Shown here: piece by piece, positions 6,616 to 13,563 of the stretch
Numbering within the stretch: position 1 is the stretch's first letter
Layout: the number at the start of each line of letters is the position of its first letter
IMG/VR virus record: IMGVR_UViG_3300028388_004364
Coordinates: 1-20,393 of that record
Reading direction: 5' to 3' (one strand)
From: a virus
Length of the DNA: 20,393 nucleotides
Program-made: the position numbers and the translations under genes
The notes under the pieces: generated by a model
Databases searched by the model: none
What the model was told of the DNA's origin: nothing
The model's input: the letters and a program-made list of their open reading frames with translations, nothing else

Positions 6616-7116
6616 ATGGCTAGACTATCATTCACCCAGCAATTGAAAGTGGGTAAACAACTGGAGGAATACCTGCTGGAGATACTGGGTGCTGAACCCG
6701 TTGATATGGAACAGCAACGCCGGGGTATCGATATGGTCTGTAGCAACGGTGTTACAGTCGAGGCAAAGCTGGACGTCCGAGGTGCCAAAAGTGGTAACTT
6801 CTTTGCTGAATTACAGACTGGTAACAAGCCGGGGTGCATGTTTACGTCCACTGCTGACATCATCGTTATCTGCATCGGTAGCCCCGGCAACTATCCGATG
6901 TTTTTGACGAACAGTTCCCGGTTTTCGGCGGCAATGATTACATTCAACCAGAAAAAGCTGAAAACCGTGACATGCCGTAATCCTGGAGGCTACAGCTCCA
7001 AGGGGATGTTGGTACCTTTCCGGTTATTGAAAGAATTCTGTGTTATAGTGGAATCGGAGTCTCAATTTATCGAGTATGTCTCTGATTACAGTTTACGATT
7101 TAGAAAGGCGTCATAG
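6616..7116 (+). CDS. PD-(D/E)XK nuclease-like protein
   Basis: 166 residues from the ATG at 6616, chosen because it has TTTGGAG 10-15 nt upstream (6601-6606) and because the longer frame to 6559 would run through the repeat. RRGIDMVCSNGVTVEAKLD gives the spaced D39...E49-A-K51 of the PD-(D/E)XK fold, with a preceding helix containing EEYLLEIL that can supply the first acidic residue. Such enzymes include resolvases, recombination exonucleases and restriction enzymes; the position directly before the polymerase suggests a role in phage DNA processing or recombination. A 41-nt overlap with the polymerase start indicates coupled translation. Exact substrate unknown. Confidence 0.8.
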   Translation: MARLSFTQQLKVGKQLEEYLLEILGAEPVDMEQQRRGIDMVCSNGVTVEAKLDVRGAKSGNFFAELQTGNKPGCMFTSTADIIVICIGSPGNYPMFLTNSSRFSAAMITFNQKKLKTVTCRNPGGYSSKGMLVPFRLLKEFCVIVESESQFIEYVSDYSLRFRKAS

Positions 7117-9478
7117 CCCTCCACAGCCATCTCAGGGGGTCAAACAGGCCCTCGAGATGCACGGTCTCTCATTAGAGTACCGATACACCGACAAACTACC
7201 CATTGAGGGCGTTTCCATCGATGACCTGCATACAGGGGCGGTGGACACCTTCAATGGGTTGCTTTTTGATGTGAAGGTCCCACAAAACATTGGTTATGTA
7301 GCAACGCTGGAGAGGGGCCTCTGGTACTATCAACCACATGGTAGTAGTGAATGGGTGGCAGTAGCACCGCCCTGCAATGAGTATTTAGTCCTAGATACTG
7401 AGACATACGGCCTTGCACAATCACGGCCCGCAATCGCCGTTGCAGCCTGCAGCCGTGGTACCTACGCATACGTGCACACGCCGCACCATAACCCACACTC
7501 GCTGGAGAGCCGGATACCACTGGGTGATGGCAATGTTGTTGCAGGGTGGAACGTGTCGTTTGACCGGGCACAGATGAGAAGCACTTTCCGCTACCATGAC
7601 GACAACCTGTGGCTTGATTACATGTCTATCATTGTGGCAATGCACGGTCACAGCAATCAGCAGGCAGGCTTAGTGCGCAAAATTCAGTCAGGAAAGTGCG
7701 AGTATGTGCCTGAATGGTACGAGCATGTCTGCGGCCGTTCCCTAAAGGCTGCTGCTCAATATTTTGGCCTCTCAGTGGACAAAAGCCAGCGTGACATCAT
7801 CGTCGATGAAGGGTACGCGGCGTTCAAAGGCAACCTGTTGCACGATAGCATTCAATACTGCTTTGATGACGTGCTGTTGACTGCAAAGGTGGGACGCCTG
7901 ATGATTGCAGCGGCCTTACGGTGGTACCATCCAGTTTCGTTGCGCGCCCTGATGTTACGTAACACCCAGATTATGCCGTTGTCAGAGGCGTGGGTGGATT
8001 ACCTGGACCGTAATGAACCAGAGAGTGAAGCCATTTTGGAACGGGTGTCACAGTTCATCCTCGACAGGGCTGATGCACTGCTGGAAAGCGGTCCCACTAC
8101 GGAGCAGCACGAGGAGTTGGACTGGACCCTGTTGAAGGCGGGCAAAAACAAGGGCCTCCCACGATGGTATGTTGACATACGCAAGAACCCCTCTTTAGGC
8201 GTCCGTGTTGTGCCCTACATCATCGGCCTGCATTACCGGGGTGCACCGATGTTCCTGGATGACAACAAAAAGTGGGTCGCAGGCGGCAAGCATGTGCCAC
8301 ACCCTGAAACCGGGCTACCGATATCAAATGCGTTCGTCAAAGGCAGTCGGTACGAGGGTGACGGGCTATCTGACCTGTTGACTGACGTGGAAAGCCTTAC
8401 CAACTGGAAGTCGATGCGTAAACAGATTGCTGAAACCACCTATGTGCGCGGTGAAGACGGCACTGTGTGGCATTGCCCCCGTGTTGTTGCTTGGGGTACC
8501 ATCAGCCGCCGTGAAGCCTCCAGTATCTGGATGCAGGTGCCTAACCCTAAAGAGCACCGCCTGGGTACCGAGGCACGCATGTTAATCCAGGCCCCTAAGG
8601 GTTACACACTGGTAACGTTTGACGTGGACAGTGAAGAGGCTATGATTGCGGCGATTATGGGTGATGCACACGCCCCTAGTGATTACCGCATGGACATCAA
8701 GGAGCCACTGCCTGGAGCCACCCCGTTCTCGTTGTCAGCGCTTGCAGGCGACAAGGGTGAAGGCACAGACATCCACTCACTGGCTGCTAAAAAGCCCGGC
8801 ATCGCCCGTGCAAGTGCAAAGGGCTTAGTGTACGGCGGCCTGTATGGACAGGGCGTTAAGGGGGCATCTGACAGCCTCTACAAAGCAGGTGTGGCTCCAG
8901 AGGACTGTGACCGTATTGCACAGGAGTTTACCGCCGGGTTTAAGGGTGTCAAACGCGGTAATGCATACCACGGCGGGCTGGCATCATACACGTTTACGGC
9001 CCTGGATAACCGGGGTGACTGGAACGCTAAAACACTAGCATTCAACCATCCATTACCCCGCAGTTTACAGGGGCACGAGGAGTTTGCCACAACCCGGAAA
9101 AACTGGGTCATCCAATCCACTGGCTCCGACATCCTGGACATCATAACCACCGTCTTTGACAATCTAGCCACAAGTGAAGGTATCCGATATCGCTTCGTGA
9201 TGTTCCATCATGACTGCGTTAGTGTGATGGTAGAGGACGATGCAGCCCTGACTGAACGTGTTGCAGTGTTGTTACAACGCGCACACGCAACCGCATGGCT
9301 CCACATCTACCAAAAACTGGGTTTCAAGGTGGTACCTACCAAGGTGTTGATTGCATCATCAACAGAGGTGGGTCCACAATACAAACATGGAAAAACTCCA
9401 AAATATTCCGTGAATCTTCCGGTTAAGGAGTTGTACCCCTCGGATATTAGCAGTAGTTACTGGAATAACAAACAATGA
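7076..9478 (+). CDS. Family A DNA polymerase, mitochondrial Pol gamma-like
   Basis: 800 residues with 3'-5' exonuclease and polymerase domains. Exonuclease: DTE (D107, E109), GWNVSFDRA (D163) and YCFDDVLLT (D265), equivalent to D198/E200, D274 and D399 of human Pol gamma. Polymerase: motif A FDVDSEE (D516), motif B R578-x3-K582-x3-Y586 (RASAKGLVYGGLYGQG), motif C HHDC (D713). Features shared with Pol gamma but not with T7 or Pol I include GTISRRE before motif A, QAPKGYTLVTFDVDSEE, GTDIHS before motif B and NWVIQSTGSDIL after it, and a Pol gamma-like spacer between the domains. In motif C the usual Glu after HD is Cys714. Start 7076 lies inside the nuclease gene; a later start is possible. The stop overlaps the next ATG (ATGA). 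Confidence 0.95.
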   Translation: MSLITVYDLERRHSPPQPSQGVKQALEMHGLSLEYRYTDKLPIEGVSIDDLHTGAVDTFNGLLFDVKVPQNIGYVATLERGLWYYQPHGSSEWVAVAPPCNEYLVLDTETYGLAQSRPAIAVAACSRGTYAYVHTPHHNPHSLESRIPLGDGNVVAGWNVSFDRAQMRSTFRYHDDNLWLDYMSIIVAMHGHSNQQAGLVRKIQSGKCEYVPEWYEHVCGRSLKAAAQYFGLSVDKSQRDIIVDEGYAAFKGNLLHDSIQYCFDDVLLTAKVGRLMIAAALRWYHPVSLRALMLRNTQIMPLSEAWVDYLDRNEPESEAILERVSQFILDRADALLESGPTTEQHEELDWTLLKAGKNKGLPRWYVDIRKNPSLGVRVVPYIIGLHYRGAPMFLDDNKKWVAGGKHVPHPETGLPISNAFVKGSRYEGDGLSDLLTDVESLTNWKSMRKQIAETTYVRGEDGTVWHCPRVVAWGTISRREASSIWMQVPNPKEHRLGTEARMLIQAPKGYTLVTFDVDSEEAMIAAIMGDAHAPSDYRMDIKEPLPGATPFSLSALAGDKGEGTDIHSLAAKKPGIARASAKGLVYGGLYGQGVKGASDSLYKAGVAPEDCDRIAQEFTAGFKGVKRGNAYHGGLASYTFTALDNRGDWNAKTLAFNHPLPRSLQGHEEFATTRKNWVIQSTGSDILDIITTVFDNLATSEGIRYRFVMFHHDCVSVMVEDDAALTERVAVLLQRAHATAWLHIYQKLGFKVVPTKVLIASSTEVGPQYKHGKTPKYSVNLPVKELYPSDISSSYWNNKQ

Positions 9479-9792
9479 AACACAACATCATCACCGACTT
9501 CATCCTCGCTGCCACAACAGCCACCGCCCTTTTCGTGACTGGTAGTGTCGCAGACAACCACTTCTCATCCGACAACAGTGCCACTAATCTGGGTATCACA
9601 CACGAGGCCACACTAAACCGGGGCGAGGATACCGAGGCATGCCGCCTCCTGGGACTTGGATGCCCTGATACCGCATCCACCAATACCGACGCCCCTGACA
9701 CCGTTGACAGCCATCACCGTGGCAGCAGCAGACGTCTCGATGATGAGTTACTCAGGCTGTCGTCATTAGGGCCTACGATGATGCCTATGTGA
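9475..9792 (+). CDS. Small exported or membrane-anchored protein
   Basis: 105 residues starting MKHNIITDFILAATTATALF. The ATG overlaps the polymerase stop (ATGA). A hydrophobic segment at about residues 5-26 ends GSVA, a plausible signal-peptidase site before DN; the rest is hydrophilic with C56 and C63 as the only cysteines (ACRLLGLGC), which could form a disulphide in the periplasm. Candidate roles are spanin-like, superinfection exclusion or envelope modification; the sequence does not decide. The last 79 nt overlap the 3' end of the convergent hub-lysin gene at 9714, so the C-terminal third is constrained by both frames. Confidence 0.6.
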   Translation: MKHNIITDFILAATTATALFVTGSVADNHFSSDNSATNLGITHEATLNRGEDTEACRLLGLGCPDTASTNTDAPDTVDSHHRGSSRRLDDELLRLSSLGPTMMPM

Positions 9793-10553
9793 CCGCCGTA
9801 GGTAGGATAGATACGCACCCCTACCGCAATGGCACCGGGTGTTGTCGGTACATTCCTCCAACCCTCCTCTTTAAGGGCCTTTTCGACTGATAGGACCGAT
9901 AGGGTGTTGTCACCAAAAGTCCGTCCAAAAACAGGTTTCATGACGAACTCATTGACCGCCCATGCACAGGATAGCCGTCCGTTACGGGTGGCAGGCGGGC
10001 TGGGTGGGTTACCGCTCTTCTTACCTGTGTTTGATATGGCTGCATCAACCATCTGCTGCAGTATAGGGGCATTAGGGTTTAGGGGCCTGCTACCGCCTGA
10101 TGTGACGGCCCCCTGTACCTGCGGCGGGGGTGGCACCTTGACGTCAGCCTCCTGTGGCTTGTAGACGGTCAGTTCCATCAGGCCGTCACCCTGCCGCTTG
10201 ATACCGTCGACAATGTAATCGCCTGTGGGACGTAGGTGTTCAGATTGCACGTAATCACCTACCCTGATAGGTGAGTCAGGCACTGTTAAGGTAGCCTTAT
10301 GCCCCTTAACGAGACCGTCTTTGATGATAGTCAGGGACGTAACGGGGCTGTCGGACTGGTTGACGTTCAAAACATCCCTGAGTACCACACGACGCCTGTC
10401 CTCGTCCTTCACGTAGATAAGTGATGCCCCGTTGTCTTCACTGACCGTTTCACCGTCTTGTGGCTCGACTGTCAAGGGGCTACCAACCAGCTCGGACGCC
10501 TTACGGTAACCAACCGCCTCAATCCTGATTGTACCGCTGCCACTGACGTGCAT
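9714..10553 (-). CDS. Baseplate hub-like protein with NlpC/P60- or CHAP-type hydrolase
   Basis: 279 residues from ATG 10553-10551. The N-terminus MHVSGSGTIRIEAVGY matches MQVIVGPIRIDNVVGY of the upstream gene. Residues 40-135 are β-rich with RVGDYVQSEHLRPTGDYIVD, like the hub (gpD/XkdQ-type) fold. A PPPPQ linker (141-145) leads to a C-terminal cysteine peptidase-like domain: Cys196 in LSCAWAVNEF, His255 in GGHIGIIVG and Asn269 in LSNSS, consistent with a peptidoglycan amidase/endopeptidase that opens the wall during DNA entry. It overlaps 10519-11298 by 35 nt and the convergent small gene by 79 nt. Family assignment rests on motif order only. Confidence 0.8.
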   Translation of the reverse strand: MHVSGSGTIRIEAVGYRKASELVGSPLTVEPQDGETVSEDNGASLIYVKDEDRRRVVLRDVLNVNQSDSPVTSLTIIKDGLVKGHKATLTVPDSPIRVGDYVQSEHLRPTGDYIVDGIKRQGDGLMELTVYKPQEADVKVPPPPQVQGAVTSGGSRPLNPNAPILQQMVDAAISNTGKKSGNPPSPPATRNGRLSCAWAVNEFVMKPVFGRTFGDNTLSVLSVEKALKEEGWRNVPTTPGAIAVGVRIYPTYGGHIGIIVGPNDDSLSNSSSRRLLLPR

Positions 10554-11298
10554 AGCCCGCTATCTTGGAGGCCCTATCGGTGCCGTTGATGATACGTCTG
10601 GCACCCACAAAATCGACACGACCGGGTCCAATGTAGTCGGATAGGCTTTTGCCCGTGAAGACACCTGTACGGCTACCATGGACCAATACGAAGCAGCTTA
10701 GACCATAGTCTTTAACCATCAGGGTGTAGTCGGTAAGCAGGGGTTGCCCTGTCAAGTCCTGATAGCGTTTGTAGTTAAACCTCCACGTCAACTGGACTAG
10801 GCCCCTACCCCGGTATGGGTCGTATCTGAAGGGGCCTCCAAATTCCGTAATCGGTATGAAGAAGCCGTTTTTGCCGTTCACCTTACCCAGGTTGCTGCAC
10901 TCATGTTGTGCCGTAGCCAGGACATAGGCTATCTGGTTCCTGTCCGTGACACCCTGTCTCAAGCACTCCCGTATGATGCATTGGATGCGTACCCGTTCAC
11001 TGGCAGGTACCGGGAACGATGGGACCCCTCGAGACGTGAACCGCACCGGGGGCATACCATCCACACCCTGTAGCGACACCTGGCTGTTGACAGAGCTGCC
11101 CTGGGTAGGCGGTGTCGGTTGCGGCGGTGTAGGCACAATGATGCCCTTAGTCGTCTTTGCCAGGGACAGTAGGGCCGTCAGCAGGCCGTCGCTGTATGGC
11201 ACCTCAAATGAGTATTTATTACTACCTCCATCAGCCGAAAGTGTCACATCGTAACCTACCACATTATCGATGCGGATAGGTCCCACAATCACTTGCAT
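10519..11298 (-). CDS. Baseplate protein with GH19 (chitinase-like) lysozyme domain
   Basis: 259 residues. The ATG at 11298-11296 has a perfect GGAGG (11308-11304) 5 nt upstream and aligns with the start of the downstream paralogue; the ATG at 11310 inside the Shine-Dalgarno region is rejected. Residues 1-50 are a β-strand hub-type module; a Pro/Thr linker (PTPPQPTPPTQG) follows. Residues 100-258 match the GH19 muramidase/chitinase fold: catalytic Glu133 in ATAQHECSN, YRGRGLVQLTW (162-172), and a C-terminal RRIINGTDRASKIAGY helix. Probably cuts wall glycan during injection or lysis. Transcribed with 9714-10553 away from the palindromic element. Confidence 0.88.
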   Translation of the reverse strand: MQVIVGPIRIDNVVGYDVTLSADGGSNKYSFEVPYSDGLLTALLSLAKTTKGIIVPTPPQPTPPTQGSSVNSQVSLQGVDGMPPVRFTSRGVPSFPVPASERVRIQCIIRECLRQGVTDRNQIAYVLATAQHECSNLGKVNGKNGFFIPITEFGGPFRYDPYRGRGLVQLTWRFNYKRYQDLTGQPLLTDYTLMVKDYGLSCFVLVHGSRTGVFTGKSLSDYIGPGRVDFVGARRIINGTDRASKIAGYARQWQRYNQD

Positions 11299-11325
11299 GC
11301 TAGCCTCCATTTTGACTTACAAATC

Positions 11326-11499
11326 GCTGAAACCCTTATTATCTCGTTCATTTTTTATAAAAAATTTCTGTAAAGTGTGCAGTAGGGCGGTGGGACCCTC
11401 TTTTTTATTATCTAGTAATAAATAAATACTAGCGTGCACCTTGTTCACACTTTTGGAAAATTTTTGATAAAAAATGAACGAGACAATAGGGGTTTCAGC
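11326..11499 (-). repeat. Palindromic element, right copy (174 bp, inverted)
   Basis: Begins GCTGAAACCCTTATTATCTC and ends AATAGGGGTTTCAGC; the core (GTGGGACCCTCTTTTTTATT...TACTAGCGTGCAC) is the reverse complement of the core at 2577-2751, so the two copies are inverted. It lies between divergent genes 10519-11298 and 11600-13459. The right arm contains an ATG (11474) in frame with the Asp-rich gene, but all four arms of the two elements encode the same MNEI(I)-like string, so this ATG belongs to the element rather than the gene. The rest of 11311-11599 holds only the promoter at 11528. Confidence 0.9.
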
Positions 11500-11527
11500 C
11501 GTTTTACCGCGAGTTACCCACTATTGG

Positions 11528-11556
11528 TTGACGTTTCCACCTGACCGTGATATATT
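11528..11556 (+). promoter_or_regulatory. Sigma70-type promoter for the Asp-rich gene
   Basis: TTGACG (11528-11533), 17-nt spacer, TATATT (11551-11556). The -35 TTGACGTTTCC is shared with the leftward promoter at 2467 (TTGACGTTCC). Transcription would start near 11563, downstream of the element ATG at 11474, so the first usable start is ATG 11600. Confidence 0.75.
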
Positions 11557-11599
11557 GAGACAGTACAGTAATATCGACGGACAAAGGTACCACAACATT

Positions 11600-13459
11600 A
11601 TGCGTACAACAACCACTGAACGCTTCACAACAGCCCTTAGCACCCTCCTCCACGCTGATTTTGGGGCTATGACATACCCGCAGTTAAAGAAGGCTGCAAA
11701 GGGCCTTATCATGAAGCCACATAAATTGTCACACGGGGAGCTGTTGGAGGAGCTGTCCCAGTTACGGGAGGTGTCACAGCAGATTATTGAGGGTCCCACA
11801 ACCGAGCGCCTGCCCCTCCGTCTATGGGACTACCAGAATGAGATGCCCCGCCTAGCCACTGTAATGACGCAAGAGGAACGCCGAAAGATGAACCGTAAAA
11901 ACGCCCTTAAACGCCTCAAAAAAGTGTTCAGCGAGGAAGAGTTCAAAAAGATGTCCCGTAGCTCCCTGAACCGCCGTATGGGTGCCTCTCTGAACGTGTA
12001 TCGCAACGAGAGTGCCAGTGTATGGTTCAACCTGACCGATACCACTATCCACTTGCTTCAGGTTGAAGGCACCTTGGAAGGCTGTGAAGAGGGCGACATC
12101 GATACCGACAGCGTGGACATCCTGTCCTTTGACTGGAAGAACCTCCCTGACCTGAAAAAGATTGTCACCCAGGTCCTTGACTCCCGCTCCGACGATGAAG
12201 AAGGCCCTGATGATGACGGCCCTGATGAAGGCCCTGATGATGACGGCCCTGATAACCATCAGCAGCCTGACGATAATCAACAGCCTGATAACAGTCAACA
12301 CGATGACAGCATTGATGAGAATGATAATACTGGCACTGATATTGTCCCTGATGATGACAGTGCTTGTGATGAAGCCCCTGGTAATGATGACCCTGACGAC
12401 AGTGCCCCTGACATTGACGATAGCCCTGATGAGCCAGTAGATGATAGCCAGGGTGACGCGGAAGAAACGGGCAAGCAGCGGTTCTTTGAAGGGGGTGAGG
12501 AACATAACTCGGACAAGCACGCAGAGCTGCTTAACGACATTTTTACCCGGGTACAGCAGCAATTGGACCTCCAACCAGCCAACATGTCATGGTCTGAAGA
12601 GGTGGCATACGAGGCACACAAGATGCTCAAAGAGGCCCCGTTCGAGGTACCTGGGTTGTGTCTGAACCATGAGTTTCAACTGCAGTTCACAATTGAACGG
12701 CGCCCCTACTACTACACGATAGACGAGGACAGTTGTTCAGCCACCTTCCAGTGCATGTTTGAGGAGCGGGATGACGCGAAAATCCCGGTGTATTTCGAGA
12801 GCGACAATGTCATCAGCGCTGCAATGTCATTACGGTTCGACGTTGAACGGGCCTTGGACATCGACGTCCCTAAAGACCGATTTGTGGGACTACCCACTGC
12901 ACAGGAGATTGACGGTCGCTCCGCTCCCGAAAACGGCCCTACCAACCAAGGTGTCGCGAGCGTAGCGAGCGCTAGCAGTGTGTATGAAGCGTATTTCCGC
13001 ACCCTCCAGGACCTGGGTGACCCTGCTTTCAGTGCAGCGGGTGAACAGGGTGGCACCTTTGTTATGACCATTAACGGCAAGGCATGCACCCTCGGTATCT
13101 CTCCCACCCATACCATGCGCGGTAACTTTGAAGGCAGCCAGGAAGTGGGTGGCAAATACACCTACACCGCGATGTGTGACCGTTCACGGCAACGCATCAA
13201 GACCGATGAACCAAAAGACACCTTGGTCATTATGGACCTGCTAGTGCGCACGATAGGCCCCGCTGATGCCCTGTATGATGTGTACGATGACATCAATCTG
13301 ACCAAGTGCATCACCGAGGACACCGTTGCCTACTTCGTCATCCAGCCTGATGATACCTTTGCTATCCACGTCATCAAAGACGGCAACAAGGACGATTACG
13401 CGGTCCTGACATTGGATGAGAACGGTACTGTGCAACCACCTATCGCCTCCATCCGCTAG
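11600..13459 (+). CDS. Asp-rich hypothetical protein with embedded repeat
   Basis: 619 residues from ATG 11600 (MRTTTTERFTTALSTLLHAD). The frame is open to 11474, but that start lies in the palindromic element and upstream of the promoter at 11528-11556. Order: a basic helical N-terminus (residues 1-150, with RRKMNRKNALKRLKK), an Asp/Pro/Gly/Asn-rich acidic region (about 195-290) built from GPDDDGPDE-type repeats, and a folded C-terminal half. Residues 439-458 (GRSAPENGPTNQGVASVASA) are encoded by a copy of the dispersed hairpin repeat. I recognise no family. The acidic tract could mimic DNA or bind basic partners, but this is speculation. Ends at a half-repeat and a strong bidirectional terminator. 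Confidence 0.85.
   Translation: MRTTTTERFTTALSTLLHADFGAMTYPQLKKAAKGLIMKPHKLSHGELLEELSQLREVSQQIIEGPTTERLPLRLWDYQNEMPRLATVMTQEERRKMNRKNALKRLKKVFSEEEFKKMSRSSLNRRMGASLNVYRNESASVWFNLTDTTIHLLQVEGTLEGCEEGDIDTDSVDILSFDWKNLPDLKKIVTQVLDSRSDDEEGPDDDGPDEGPDDDGPDNHQQPDDNQQPDNSQHDDSIDENDNTGTDIVPDDDSACDEAPGNDDPDDSAPDIDDSPDEPVDDSQGDAEETGKQRFFEGGEEHNSDKHAELLNDIFTRVQQQLDLQPANMSWSEEVAYEAHKMLKEAPFEVPGLCLNHEFQLQFTIERRPYYYTIDEDSCSATFQCMFEERDDAKIPVYFESDNVISAAMSLRFDVERALDIDVPKDRFVGLPTAQEIDGRSAPENGPTNQGVASVASASSVYEAYFRTLQDLGDPAFSAAGEQGGTFVMTINGKACTLGISPTHTMRGNFEGSQEVGGKYTYTAMCDRSRQRIKTDEPKDTLVIMDLLVRTIGPADALYDVYDDINLTKCITEDTVAYFVIQPDDTFAIHVIKDGNKDDYAVLTLDENGTVQPPIASIR
12203..12256 (+). repeat. Short tandem coding repeat GGCCCTGATGATGAC
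   Basis: Units of 15, 12, 15 and 12 nt starting GGCCCTGAT encode GPDDD, GPDE, GPDDD, GPDN. Looser CCTGA units continue to about 12436. Slippage-prone; length variation between isolates would be expected. Confidence 0.8.
12915..12972 (+). repeat. Hairpin repeat inserted in frame inside a gene (copy C)
   Basis: GTCGCTCCGCTCCCGAAAAC, then GGCCCTACCAACCAAG, then GTGTCGCGAGCGTAGCGAGC, a full-length member carrying several substitutions. It lies within the 619-residue gene, in the sense direction and open in frame, with flanking coding sequence continuing on both sides. Confidence 0.85.
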
Positions 13460-13460
13460 G

Positions 13461-13489
13461 GTCGCTACGCTCCCGAAACCCTGGCTATA
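13461..13489 (+). repeat. Post-stop hairpin repeat, 5' half (copy G)
   Basis: GTCGCTACGCTCCCGAAACC then CTGGCTATA, closest to copy C, one base after the TAG of the 619-residue gene. GGGT before it and ACCC after it can pair. Confidence 0.65.
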
Positions 13490-13493
13490 GAAA

Positions 13494-13527
13494 AGGCCCT
13501 TACCGATGTGGTAGGGGCCTATTTTTT
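13494..13527. terminator. Bidirectional Rho-independent terminator
   Basis: AGGCCCTTACC-GATGT-GGTAGGGGCCT forms an 11-bp stem (one G-T wobble) followed by ATTTTTT on the plus strand; the plus-strand AAAA before the stem supplies a T-run for the minus strand. It closes the convergent genes ending at 13459 (plus) and 13564 (minus). It is the only classical terminator I found in the window. Confidence 0.9.
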
Positions 13528-13531
13528 ATGA

Positions 13532-13555
13532 CCGTGTGTCAGGAGCGACAGCGAC
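13532..13555 (-). repeat. Post-stop hairpin repeat, 5' half (copy H)
   Basis: On the minus strand GTCGCTGTCGCTCCTGACAC followed by ACGG, 8 nt after the TAG of the gene at 13564-14046 and before the terminator. Same orientation rule as the other copies. Confidence 0.75.
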
Positions 13556-13563
13556 TAGTGACC

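Noticed and set aside
11474-11599. Extended start for the Asp-rich gene at ATG 11474
   Set aside because: That ATG lies in the arm of the palindromic element and is repeated in all four arms; the sigma70 promoter at 11528 lies downstream of it, so ATG 11600 is the better start.
11852-12574. Long antisense open frame opposite the Asp-rich gene
   Set aside because: The reverse of the Asp-rich repeats gives I/V/R-rich low-complexity sequence and no start context; a shadow.
1496-13555. Dispersed repeats as a CRISPR array
   Set aside because: Copies are scattered with genes between, vary in length, and have no regular spacers.
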